A DNA stretch of 8,890 nt from an uncultured Collinsella sp. Lineage in GTDB: Bacteria; Actinomycetota; Coriobacteriia; Coriobacteriales; Coriobacteriaceae. The notes beneath the pieces were generated by a model. It made no database searches and was not told where the DNA came from. It worked only from the letters and a program-made list of their open reading frames with translations. Location of the stretch: NCBI GenBank assembly GCA_902490325.1, contig CABUDJ010000076.1:1-8890 (forward strand). Reading direction: 5' to 3'. The position numbers and the translations under genes were made by a program. Positions 1-7,127 of the stretch are shown here, one piece after another. The first letter of the stretch is position 1; each line of letters begins with the position of its first letter.

Positions 1-941
1 TCGGGCGTCGTGAGCACGATACCGGTGCGGCGGTCGTGGCCGAGCTTGCCCGCATGCTGCCGATCACTCGCACGGTGGTCGACGAGACGGTGCGCGAGAA
101 CCTGCAGCTCGAGGACGACCGTGATCTTGCAAGTCGCGAGAACCGTTTGGTGTCGATTGTGGCGACGGGGGAAAAGACCGTCATCTACGTCAATTCGCGC
201 GACCAGTCCGTGGCGCTCGCCAAGACGTTGCGCAAACGTGTGCCCGATTGCGCAACCCATATCGCGTTCTATAACGCGGGGCTTGCGCGTTCCGATCGCC
301 GCCGCGTGGAGGAAGCATTCCGAGACGGCAGCCTCAGCTGCATCGTCTCGACATCTGCCTTTGGCGAGGGCGTCAACCTGCCCGATATCCGCCATGTCGT
401 GCTCTATCACATGCCGTTTGGCGGCATTGAGTTTAACCAGATGAGCGGCCGCGCCGGTCGCGATGGCCAGCCCGCCGTGATCCATCTGCTCTATTCGTCG
501 CGCGACGCCCGCATTAACGAGCGCCTACTCGACTGCTATGCGCCCGAGCGCGACGAGCTCGTCACGCTCTATCGCGCGCTGCAGACCATGTGGCGCTCCA
601 ACCGCGGCAAGACGGGGGACGATTCCTTTAGCGCGAGCGATATCGACATCGCGCAGATGTGCCTTGCCATCGATGCCCGCACCCCGGTCGACGAGCGTTC
701 GGTGGCAAGCGGCTTGGGAATCTTCGAAGAGCTCGGTTTCTGTCGCGTTTCGGGGTTTGACGACACCCGTCGCATCGCGATGGCCGAAAACCCCGGCCGT
801 GTGCAACTGAGCAGGTCAATTCGCTATTTGGAGGGCTTGCGCTCGCGCATGGAGTTCTCGGCTTTCCGGAGTTGGGCGCTCGATTCGTGCGCTTCTGATA
901 TGCTAGCCAAAGTTAACCGCCCGATCGTACCGCGGGCCTAG
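1..941 (+). CDS. RecQ-like helicase C-terminal part (5' truncated), probably the tail of a RecJ-type/helicase DNA repair protein
   Basis: The reading frame is open from base 3 and enters the window already translated, so the start lies upstream; about 312 residues are visible. They contain the second RecA-like lobe of a superfamily 2 helicase: a motif IV-like TVIYVNSRDQ (177-206), a YNAGL segment (RecQ proteins usually have YHAGL), a motif V region with STSAFGEGVNLPDI (about 348-389), and motif VI QMSGRAGRDG (438-467), whose arginines normally contact ATP. A winged-helix-like tail follows, ending in NRPIVPRA. The DEAD/Walker half is outside the window. The family unwinds DNA with ATP in repair and recombination. 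The gene is followed after 15 nt by relA; in many Gram-positive genomes recJ lies just upstream of relA, so this may be the helicase end of a RecJ fusion. That last point is inference. A plain RecQ or another repair helicase is the alternative. Confidence 0.8.
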   Translation, partial: GRREHDTGAAVVAELARMLPITRTVVDETVRENLQLEDDRDLASRENRLVSIVATGEKTVIYVNSRDQSVALAKTLRKRVPDCATHIAFYNAGLARSDRRRVEEAFRDGSLSCIVSTSAFGEGVNLPDIRHVVLYHMPFGGIEFNQMSGRAGRDGQPAVIHLLYSSRDARINERLLDCYAPERDELVTLYRALQTMWRSNRGKTGDDSFSASDIDIAQMCLAIDARTPVDERSVASGLGIFEELGFCRVSGFDDTRRIAMAENPGRVQLSRSIRYLEGLRSRMEFSAFRSWALDSCASDMLAKVNRPIVPRA

Positions 942-956
942 GGGAAGGGGACCTCG

Positions 957-3317
957 ATGGATGCCGCAGCCCGTACCGCCCATGATTCCACCCTCCAGCC
1001 GTTCTCGGAGATGGAGCACTATAAGCATGCCGATGAGCTGCCGCCCGAGATTATGGCGGACAGCTACGACAAGCTGGAGCGCCTGTGCCTCAAATATATG
1101 AATGAGGACGACTTTTCTAAGGTGGAGCAGGCCTATTGCTTTGCTGCCGAGAAGCACTGCAACCAAAAGCGCCGCTCGGGTGAGATGTACATCAACCATC
1201 CCGTCGAGGTTGCCATCATTTTGGCCGACCTCAAGATGGACTGCGATGTGGTGTGCGCCGCGCTGCTGCACGATACCGTCGAGGATACCGAGACCTCGCT
1301 TGCCGATGTGTCCGGCCTGTTTGGCGATACGGTAGCCGAGCTCGTCGATGGCGTGACCAAGCTCACCAACATCGAAGTCGACAGCATGGACGAGAAGCAG
1401 GCCCTCACGCTGCGCAAGATGTTCCTCGCCATGTCCAAGGACATCCGCGTCATTATCGTTAAGCTTGCCGACCGCCTGCATAACATGCGTACGCTGGCGG
1501 CCCTTCGCGAGGACCGTCGCCTGTTTAAGGCTCGCGAGACCATGGACGTGTATGCGCCCCTGGCCGACCGTCTGGGCATGAGCTCTATTAAGTGGGAGCT
1601 CGAGGACCTGTCCTTCTTCTACCTGGAGCCCGATGCCTACCAGCGCATTGCGCGCATGGTGGCTGAGTCGCGCGAGGTTCGCGAGCGCTATCTGGCCGAG
1701 ACTATCAAGACGCTCACCGACGAGCTCAACCGCATTGGCCTGGAGGGCTTCCAGATCAATGGCCGTTCCAAGCACTATTGGTCCATCTACCAAAAGATGA
1801 AGCGCAAGGGCAAGGAATTCTCCGAGATCTACGACCTGGTGGCACTGCGTGTCATCACGCATTCGGTGCGCGATTGCTACTCCACGCTCGGCGCGGTGCA
1901 TACGCTGTGGCACCCCATGCCCGGTCGCTTCAAAGACTATATCGCCATGCCCAAGGTCAACAACTACCAGTCGCTCCATACGACGGTTATCGGCCCCACG
2001 GCCCGCCCGCTCGAGATTCAGATTCGAACCTATGAGATGCATGAACAGGCCGAGTACGGCATTGCCGCCCACTGGCTCTATAAGAAGTCGGGCGGATCGT
2101 CTGCGTCTAAGACCAATGATGCCCAGCGTCTGGACGACCAGATTAACTGGCTCAAACATTCGCTCGATTGGGCAGCGTCTGACGAGATTACGGACGCCAA
2201 GGAATACCTGCACTCGCTGAAGGTCGATCTGTTCGACCAGGAGATCTTTGTCTTTACACCCAAGGGCGAGGTCATGGCGCTTCGTGCCGGCTCTACACCG
2301 CTCGACTTTGCCTACGCCGTTCACACCGAGGTGGGAAACCATTGCGTCGGCGCCAAAATCAACGGTGCGGTGGCTCCGCTCACGCACGAGATTAAGACGG
2401 GTGACCGTGTCGAGATCCTGACCAACAAGAGTTCCAAGCCGTCGCGTGATTGGCTCAAGATCGTTAAGACACCTTCCGCCAAGTCAAAGATCCGCCGTTA
2501 CTTCGCCGCCGCGACCAAAGACGATGACGCTGCTGCCGGCCGCGATATACTGGCCAAGGACCTGCGCAAGCGCGGGTATGGCATCTCTACGCCGCGATCC
2601 ACGCGTGCGCTCAACGCCGTGGCGGAGCAGTTTAACTACAAGCAGCTCGAGGACCTGTTTGCCGCCGTCGGCGCCGGCAAGGTTGCCCCGCGCGCTGTGG
2701 GTAACAAGGTCGAGCAAATCTTGGACCCCAAGCCCGAGGAGCAGCTCACCAAGACCGAAGCCATTGCCGAGATCGTCAAGCAGCCTGCCCGCGGCTCCAA
2801 CCGCAAGCCGCAAAAGCGCGGCAAGAGCGCCAGCAACGGCATTATCGTCAAGGGCGAGAGCAACAGCGGTCTGCTGGTCCGTCTGGCGCATTGCTGCAAT
2901 CCGGTGACGGGCGATGACATCGTCGGCTTCATCACGCGCGGCCGTGGCGTTTCGGTGCATCGCGCCAACTGCCCCAACGTCAAGGGTCTTATGGAACATC
3001 CCGAGCGCATGATCGATGTGGAGTGGGACGGCGCTGCCGACACCCTCTTCCAGGTCGAGATCGTGGTCGAGTGCCTGGACCGCATGGGCCTGCTCAAGGA
3101 TGTCACCATTGCCATTGGCGATGCGGGCGGCAATATCCTTTCTGCCGCCACGTCGACCAACCGCGAGGGTATTGCAACCCTGCGCTTTATGGTTGAGATC
3201 TCGGACGCGAGCGGTCTGGATCCGCTGCTGGCTTCCATCAGCAGTGTCGATTCGGTCTACGACGCTCGCCGTCTTATGCCCGGCGAAGGCGGAGCTCAGC
3301 TCAAGCGCCGTGTGTAG
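957..3317 (+). CDS. relA: Bifunctional (p)ppGpp synthetase/hydrolase, RelA/SpoT family (Rel)
   Basis: Makes (p)ppGpp from ATP and GTP/GDP and also hydrolyses it, driving the stringent response at the ribosome. The 786 residues match a full-length Rel. In order: HD hydrolase domain with the metal-binding HDTVEDT (H105-D106) and a later KLADRLHNMRTL; synthetase domain with RSKHYWSIYQKM and RFKD at 324-327; TGS domain (about 425-490); a conserved Cys segment HCCNP (C646-C647); and a C-terminal ACT domain (about 698-772). RFKD is the RxKD signature of bifunctional enzymes (EFDD in E. coli RelA), and the intact HD site agrees, so both activities are expected. The ATG at 957 follows a purine-rich GGGGAAGGGGA stretch (941-951). 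It lies 15 nt behind the helicase gene, so the two are probably co-transcribed. A candidate terminator follows at 3351. Confidence 0.97.
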   Translation: MDAAARTAHDSTLQPFSEMEHYKHADELPPEIMADSYDKLERLCLKYMNEDDFSKVEQAYCFAAEKHCNQKRRSGEMYINHPVEVAIILADLKMDCDVVCAALLHDTVEDTETSLADVSGLFGDTVAELVDGVTKLTNIEVDSMDEKQALTLRKMFLAMSKDIRVIIVKLADRLHNMRTLAALREDRRLFKARETMDVYAPLADRLGMSSIKWELEDLSFFYLEPDAYQRIARMVAESREVRERYLAETIKTLTDELNRIGLEGFQINGRSKHYWSIYQKMKRKGKEFSEIYDLVALRVITHSVRDCYSTLGAVHTLWHPMPGRFKDYIAMPKVNNYQSLHTTVIGPTARPLEIQIRTYEMHEQAEYGIAAHWLYKKSGGSSASKTNDAQRLDDQINWLKHSLDWAASDEITDAKEYLHSLKVDLFDQEIFVFTPKGEVMALRAGSTPLDFAYAVHTEVGNHCVGAKINGAVAPLTHEIKTGDRVEILTNKSSKPSRDWLKIVKTPSAKSKIRRYFAAATKDDDAAAGRDILAKDLRKRGYGISTPRSTRALNAVAEQFNYKQLEDLFAAVGAGKVAPRAVGNKVEQILDPKPEEQLTKTEAIAEIVKQPARGSNRKPQKRGKSASNGIIVKGESNSGLLVRLAHCCNPVTGDDIVGFITRGRGVSVHRANCPNVKGLMEHPERMIDVEWDGAADTLFQVEIVVECLDRMGLLKDVTIAIGDAGGNILSAATSTNREGIATLRFMVEISDASGLDPLLASISSVDSVYDARRLMPGEGGAQLKRRV

Positions 3318-3350
3318 GTGCGAGAGCCTCTCAGCATCATAGATATTGGT

Positions 3351-3388
3351 TACGTTCGAGGCATCGTTTGGTGCCTCGAACGTATTTT
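3351..3388 (+). terminator. Hairpin plus T-run after relA, next to the downstream RBS
   Basis: A perfect 13-bp stem (3351-3363 with 3372-3384; arm TACGTTCGAGGCA) encloses an 8-nt loop and is followed by TTTT (3385-3388). This fits an intrinsic terminator for the helicase-relA unit, although the T-run is short. The ribosome binding site of the next gene starts 3 nt later, so the hairpin lies inside any transcript that reads into that gene. Confidence 0.6.
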
Positions 3389-3405
3389 AGAAGGAGGGCA
3401 TGCGC

Positions 3406-4089
3406 ATGGGCGATATGACTTTGGACCTGACACCCCGAGGTGCAGCTTCGATTGAGGCACTCGTCAACGGCCCGATTCAGACCAACAGTTACGCCGTGAT
3501 TTCGAATGACGAGTGCTTAATCGTCGATCCGGCGTGGGAGGGCGAGCGTCTTGTGGAGCATATCCGCACCGCGCATCCCGAAGTTCGCGTACTCGGCTCT
3601 GTCTGCACGCACGGTCATGCCGACCATGTTGGCGGGGTCGCCGGGGTTCGAGCTGTCGTTGGCGACAGCGCACTATATGAGTTGTGCGCTAAGGACGTGA
3701 CGGTGCCTCGCGCAAATATCGAGGAGCAGCGCGCCATGTGGGGTATTGAGACGCCCGATCCGGGCGAGCCGACGCGGCTGCTTGCCGAGGGCGATACGAT
3801 TGAATTGGGCGATATCTGCCTGCAGGTGATCGAGACGCCGGGGCATACGCCGGGCGGCATCGTCCTGTTCGCCGCGACCGAGCAGGGGAACATCGCCTTT
3901 GTGGGCGACACGCTTTTCCCGGGCAGCCACGGTCGTACCGATCTTTCCGGCGGTGACGAGGCGGCGATTATGCGCTCGCTCTCCAAACTTGCCAAGACGC
4001 TTCCGCCCGATACCGTTTGCTTGACGGGCCATGGCGATTCGACCACGATGGCGCGCGAACTTATGCAGAATCCGTTTATGCAGATGTAG
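3406..4089 (+). CDS. MBL-fold metallo-hydrolase, glyoxalase II-like
   Basis: A 227-residue soluble metallo-beta-lactamase-fold hydrolase of the hydroxyacylglutathione hydrolase-like group. The metal-binding set is complete: THGHADH (H69, H71, D73, H74), H147 in ETPGHTPGG, D168 in VGDTLF and H209 in TGHGD. Family members hydrolyse thioesters or related esters with a dinuclear metal site; the substrate cannot be read from the sequence. The C-terminal glutathione-binding domain of classical glyoxalase II is missing, so another substrate is likely. There is an ATG at 3400, but the strong AAGGAGGG (3391-3398) leaves only 1 nt before it and 7 nt before the ATG at 3406, so 3406 is preferred. In many Gram-positive genomes a protein of this type lies near relA, as here; the D-Tyr-tRNA deacylase gene that often lies between them is absent. 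Confidence 0.93.
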   Translation: MGDMTLDLTPRGAASIEALVNGPIQTNSYAVISNDECLIVDPAWEGERLVEHIRTAHPEVRVLGSVCTHGHADHVGGVAGVRAVVGDSALYELCAKDVTVPRANIEEQRAMWGIETPDPGEPTRLLAEGDTIELGDICLQVIETPGHTPGGIVLFAATEQGNIAFVGDTLFPGSHGRTDLSGGDEAAIMRSLSKLAKTLPPDTVCLTGHGDSTTMARELMQNPFMQM

Positions 4090-4197
4090 GCTCGAAGCCG
4101 TCTTTCGAATCACGAAGACCGCTCAATCGTCAAGCTATTTTCCCCAGTGGGTCGATTCTGTGGGGCAAACGGTCAAAATTTGTCCAATCGGATGGCA

Positions 4198-4243
4198 TTC
4201 GTGAACAAACGAACGTTTATGCTCGGGTATGTCGTGGTAAAAT
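4198..4243 (+). promoter_or_regulatory. Candidate fba promoter with palindromic site
   Basis: TGG-TAAAAT (4235-4243) reads as an extended -10 (TGn plus a hexamer with 5 of 6 consensus bases), about 40 nt before the fba start. The -35 is weak (TTTATG, 4216-4221, 16-nt spacer). A 12-bp palindrome AAACGAACGTTT (4207-4218) lies over the -35 region and overlaps a second inverted repeat, TTCGT-6 nt-ACGAA (4198-4213). A repressor or activator could bind there. The promoter is inferred from motifs only. Confidence 0.45.
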
Positions 4244-4283
4244 CTCAGGCGTTATCGGAGCAACCTTACAGGAGGTTTCTTTT

Positions 4284-5150
4284 ATGCTCGTCAACGCAGC
4301 AGACATGCTCAAGAAGGCCGAGGCCGGCAAGTACGCTCTCGGTGCCTTCAACACCAACAACCTCGAGTGGACCCTGGCTATTCTCCAGGCCGCCGAGGAG
4401 GCCAAGTCTCCGCTGATCCTTCAGTGCACCGCTGGTGCCGCTAAGTGGATGGGCGGTTTCAAGGTCTGCGCCGACATGGTCAAGGCTGCCGTCGAGGCCA
4501 CGGGCGTTACCGTCCCCGTCGCCCTTCACCTCGATCACGGTTCTTACGAGGACTGCTTCAAGTGCATCGAGGCCGGCTTCACGTCCATCATGTATGACGG
4601 CTCTCACGAGGAGACCTTCCAGCTTAACCTCGACCGCACCAAGGAACTCGTTGAGCTTGCCCACTCCAAGGGCATGTCCATCGAGGCCGAGGTCGGCGGC
4701 ATCGGCGGCACCGAGGACGGCGTGACCTCCAACGGCGAGCTCGCTGACCCCGCTGAGTGCAAGCAGATTGCTGACCTGGGCGTCGACTTCCTCGCCTGCG
4801 GTATCGGCAACATCCACGGCGTGTATCCCGCCGACTGGGCTGGCCTTTCCTTCGAGCGTCTGGGCGAGATCAAGGCTCAGACCGGCGACCTGCCCCTCGT
4901 TCTGCACGGTGGTACCGGCATCCCCGAGGATCAGATCAAGAAGGCCATCTCCCTGGGTATCTCCAAGATCAACGTTAACACCGATCTGCAGCTCGTCTTC
5001 GCCAAGGGCGTTCGCGAGTATATCGAGGCTGGCAAGGATCAGCAGGGCAAGGGCTTTGACCCCCGCAAGCTCCTCAAGCCTGGTCGCGACAACATCGTTG
5101 CCCGCACCAAGGAGCTCATGGAGGAGTTTGGCTCCGTCAACAAGGCGTAA
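4284..5150 (+). CDS. fba: Class II fructose-bisphosphate aldolase
   Basis: Cleaves fructose 1,6-bisphosphate to dihydroxyacetone phosphate and glyceraldehyde 3-phosphate (and the reverse) in cytoplasmic glycolysis and gluconeogenesis, using zinc. The 288 residues have the size of the shorter class II group. Visible sites: HLDHGS with the catalytic Asp D84 and zinc ligand H85; E136 in AEVGGIGG; H178 in GNIHGVY and H208 in LHGGTG as the other zinc ligands; and the phosphate-binding KINVNTD segment. The frame is open upstream to 4017, but AGGAGG (4270-4275) sits 8 nt before the ATG at 4284 and the protein family starts here (MLVNAADML). Codon use is strongly biased to C-ending and AAG codons, as in highly expressed genes. 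It stands alone: own candidate promoter upstream and a long hairpin after the stop. Tagatose-bisphosphate aldolase is a close relative but less likely. Confidence 0.96.
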   Translation: MLVNAADMLKKAEAGKYALGAFNTNNLEWTLAILQAAEEAKSPLILQCTAGAAKWMGGFKVCADMVKAAVEATGVTVPVALHLDHGSYEDCFKCIEAGFTSIMYDGSHEETFQLNLDRTKELVELAHSKGMSIEAEVGGIGGTEDGVTSNGELADPAECKQIADLGVDFLACGIGNIHGVYPADWAGLSFERLGEIKAQTGDLPLVLHGGTGIPEDQIKKAISLGISKINVNTDLQLVFAKGVREYIEAGKDQQGKGFDPRKLLKPGRDNIVARTKELMEEFGSVNKA

Positions 5151-5172
5151 GTAGCGGTTTAACTTTCCCGTC

Positions 5173-5271
5173 GGAGGCCCCGTTCACCCTACGCTTTTCC
5201 CTTGCGCTCACCTGGCTTTGCCAGAAGTCGCGCAATGGGAAAAGCTTCGGGTGAACGGGGCCTCCTTTGTT
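5173..5271 (+). terminator. Very long hairpin terminator after fba
   Basis: A 17-bp perfect outer stem (5173-5189 with 5249-5265, arm GGAGGCCCCGTTCACCC) continues through a small internal loop into a 9-bp stem (5193-5201 with 5237-5245), a bulge and a 6-bp TTGCGC/GCGCAA stem (5202-5207 with 5230-5235). The top holds a small hairpin CTGGC-TTT-GCCAG (5212-5224). A short T-rich tail (TTTGTT, 5266-5271) follows. It is placed as the fba terminator, but it is far longer than usual and is nearly symmetric, so it could also end transcription from the other strand or be a palindromic repeat element. Confidence 0.65.
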
Positions 5272-5342
5272 AACTCGCTACAGGGTTACTGGGCTGAATT
5301 CATTTTTAGAGGTACCGTTTATCGGTGTTGAGGGTTCCTTTA

Positions 5343-5372
5343 TTGGGGCTTTCTTTTTTATCTCGCTACAAT
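5343..5372 (+). promoter_or_regulatory. Candidate promoter of the transglutaminase-like gene
   Basis: TACAAT (5367-5372) matches the -10 consensus at 5 of 6 positions; TTGGGG (5343-5348) is a weak -35 at an 18-nt spacing. Transcription would begin near 5379, which lies after the ATG at 5371 and before the SD-like GGAG (5397-5400). This favours the ATG at 5407 as the start of the gene. Confidence 0.4.
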
Positions 5373-5406
5373 GGGCTTCAAGAGTTCTAATGACTTGGAG
5401 TTTGGT

Positions 5407-6840
5407 ATGGCTGTTATTAATGTGCTGCCTTCGGATGGGAAGGTTATTGACGAGGGTCCTGTTGGTTGCTCTGTTGATGTTTGCAATGATGACTTCCGTT
5501 TTCTAGATGTTGGCTTGCCACCCGAGATTCTGCGTTTAAAGGACGCGGGGTATCTTTCGCAGGCTATTGAGGCTTGCGACCGCCTACTTGCCCAAGATCC
5601 CGATCCCTCGCTTGCTGCCTGCGTTCGTGCCGAGCGGTATCGCATGCTTGAGACGCCGCTTCATTTTTCGGTGTCGCGCGATCGAGCTATTGCGATGATT
5701 CGCGAGGAGTGGCCTGAGTTTACCGAGGAGCAGTTTGACGATCTGATTGACCGTAAGCGTATTGACTGGCGCTTTATCGATGGCGAGCTGTTCGTTCTCG
5801 ACAACTTCCTCGATTCGCTTCGCGTATATCCCAAAGAGGTCCCCGGCATGCGTCCCGATTCTACGGACGGAATAGCACTGCGCGACGAGATGCTCAAGGA
5901 GATGGAGTCACAAAACGGATTGGCTCGCGTCATTACGCTTAAAGCGTCCGTGTCTGTCCCCGGCGCTCTGGAGGGGGAGACCGTTTGCGCTTGGCTTCCC
6001 GTCGCGGCTGCCTGCCGTCAGCAGTCTCGGGTCGAGATTCTCGACATGACGCCGGAGGGTGCTGTTGCTCCCGCGAACGCTTCGGCGCGTACCGCCTCGT
6101 GGTCTTCTTCGAGTGAGCGCTCATTCTCGGTGACTTATCGTTATCACATCGATGCTGCTTATTGTGATGTCTACGGTGGCACACTTCCGGTTCATCCGCG
6201 TATGGACGCGCCTCTGCCCGAGGATATTTCCGAGGACCGTCCGCACATTGCATTCACGCCGTATCTGCAGCAGCTGACGGCCGGTGTTGTTGACGGACTC
6301 GAGGATCCGCTCGATCGCGCTCGTGCTATCTATGATTATCTGACGCAGCATATCGACTATCGCTATCAGCCGCCGTACTTGCTTTTGGGATCTATTGCCG
6401 ATGACTGCGCGCATTCGCTCCGCGGCGATTGCGGCGTTATGGCGCTCACGTTTATCACCATGTGCCGTATCGCGGGCGTGCCTGCCCGTTGGCAGAGCGG
6501 CCTGTACGTTGCGCCCGATTCGGTGGGGTCGCACGACTGGGCAGAGTTCTATACGCCGCAGACCGGTTGGCTCAACGCCGACGTGTCATTTGGATCTTCT
6601 GCTCACAGGATGGGGGAGGAGTGGCGCCGCCGTCACTACTTTGGCAATCTCGACCCATGGCGTATGGTGGCCAACAATCGATTCCAGGCAGAGTTTGAGC
6701 CCTCTTTCGACGGCATGCGCGAGGACCCTTACGATAACCAGATGGGTGAGGCTTCGGTCGACGGTCGCGGATGCCGTCAGCGCGAGATGCTACGCACGGT
6801 CGAACTCATCGAAATGCTCGAAGTTCCATTTTCGGACTAA
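5407..6840 (+). CDS. Transglutaminase-like domain protein of unknown role
   Basis: A 477-residue protein with a transglutaminase/protease-like core in its C-terminal half. The catalytic triad is intact: C342 in GDCGVMALTF, H376 in SHDWAEFY and D392 in LNADVSFG, with the typical RIAGVPARW segment between Cys and His. Such proteins act as Cys peptidases, amidases or acyl transferases; the substrate is not visible. The N-terminal half has no signal peptide or membrane segment, so it is probably cytoplasmic. Its first 60 or so residues include a helical stretch (EILRLKDAGYLSQAIEACDRLLAQ) that looks TPR-like, followed by a charged region and a beta-rich region before the core. An in-frame ATG at 5371 lacks an SD and overlaps a good -10, while 5407 has TTGGAG 6 nt upstream, so 5407 is chosen. 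The first 100 or so bases are more T-rich than the rest. It is a single gene between a terminator and a tRNA. Confidence 0.88.
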   Translation: MAVINVLPSDGKVIDEGPVGCSVDVCNDDFRFLDVGLPPEILRLKDAGYLSQAIEACDRLLAQDPDPSLAACVRAERYRMLETPLHFSVSRDRAIAMIREEWPEFTEEQFDDLIDRKRIDWRFIDGELFVLDNFLDSLRVYPKEVPGMRPDSTDGIALRDEMLKEMESQNGLARVITLKASVSVPGALEGETVCAWLPVAAACRQQSRVEILDMTPEGAVAPANASARTASWSSSSERSFSVTYRYHIDAAYCDVYGGTLPVHPRMDAPLPEDISEDRPHIAFTPYLQQLTAGVVDGLEDPLDRARAIYDYLTQHIDYRYQPPYLLLGSIADDCAHSLRGDCGVMALTFITMCRIAGVPARWQSGLYVAPDSVGSHDWAEFYTPQTGWLNADVSFGSSAHRMGEEWRRRHYFGNLDPWRMVANNRFQAEFEPSFDGMREDPYDNQMGEASVDGRGCRQREMLRTVELIEMLEVPFSD

Positions 6841-6879
6841 TCGGTAGAAAGCTGTGATAAACTAACTCACGCATTGCGT

Positions 6880-6966
6880 GCCCGAGTGGCGGAATTGGCA
6901 GACGCAGTGGACTCAAAATCCACCGTTGGCAACAACGTGCGAGTTCGAGTCTCGCCTCGGGCACCA
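6880..6966 (+). tRNA. tRNA-Leu (anticodon CAA)
   Basis: All arms are visible: acceptor GCCCGAG (6880-6886) with CTCGGGC (6956-6962), anticodon stem GTGGA/TCCAC around the loop CTCAAAA (anticodon CAA, 6914-6916, reads UUG), a long class II variable arm with GTTG-GCAA-CAAC, and the T arm GCGAG-TTCGAGT-CTCGC. The discriminator is A6963 and the CCA end is encoded (6964-6966). TAAACT (6858-6863) is a possible -10; no convincing -35 is seen. The 3' end is repeated 184 bp downstream. Confidence 0.97.
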
Positions 6967-7012
6967 TACATGCAAGTGAGCGTTCAAGGGGGTCAAGGCC
7001 CCCTTTTTCGTG
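6944..7012 (+). repeat. Direct repeat copy 1: tRNA-Leu 3' end, trailer and terminator
   Basis: This stretch (T-loop, acceptor 3' strand, CCA, trailer, terminator) recurs at 7128-7195. The first 31 nt (6944-6974) are identical in both copies; the rest differs at a few positions in the trailer and terminator loop, with a 1-nt indel. Confidence 0.9.
6986..7008 (+). terminator. Terminator of tRNA-Leu
   Basis: GGGGG (6988-6992) pairs with CCCCC (6999-7003), extended by AA/TT and a T-G pair over a CAAG loop, followed by TTTTT (7004-7008). A classical intrinsic terminator 20 nt after the tRNA. Confidence 0.85.
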
Positions 7013-7127
7013 CCGAACTCGCGTGAGCGCGCGGAGCGTTAAGCAAACAGGCCTGTGGCCTGTTTGTAGCGGAGCGTGGCGAGGGCGCCATGCGCCCGAA
7101 GCCCGGGGCTTCGCGAAGCGAAGTCCC
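7013..7127. other. Palindrome-dense spacer between the tRNA-Leu repeat copies
   Basis: 115 bp with no credible gene. It holds three successive perfect stem-loops with 3-nt loops: 7044-7053 with 7057-7066 (10 bp, arm CAAACAGGCC), 7083-7088 with 7092-7097 (GGGCGC/GCGCCC) and 7098-7103 with 7107-7112 (GAAGCC/GGCTTC). The palindrome CTTCGCGAAG (7109-7118) follows. CGAACTCGC (7014-7022) is the inverse complement of part of the tRNA T arm (6939-6947). Confidence 0.6.

Noticed and set aside
903..2387. Long minus-strand open frame (494 codons) opposite relA
   Set aside because: It is the shadow of the relA frame in GC-rich DNA. It shows no recognisable domain and relA is certain on the other strand.
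4017..4283. Upstream in-frame extension of the aldolase gene
   Set aside because: It overlaps the hydrolase gene, lacks similarity to aldolases and has no suitable RBS; the SD at 4270-4275 fixes the start at 4284.
5274..5370. Repeat of CTCGCTACA (5274-5282 and 5362-5370)
   Set aside because: Nine bases only, with unrelated flanks. The second copy is part of the candidate -10 region; chance or a shared promoter-like word is enough to explain it.
5267..5506. Small plus-strand open frame of 79 codons with a hydrophobic product
   Set aside because: No SD, it begins in the fba terminator tail and overlaps the transglutaminase-like gene in another frame. The hydrophobic look comes from T-rich DNA.
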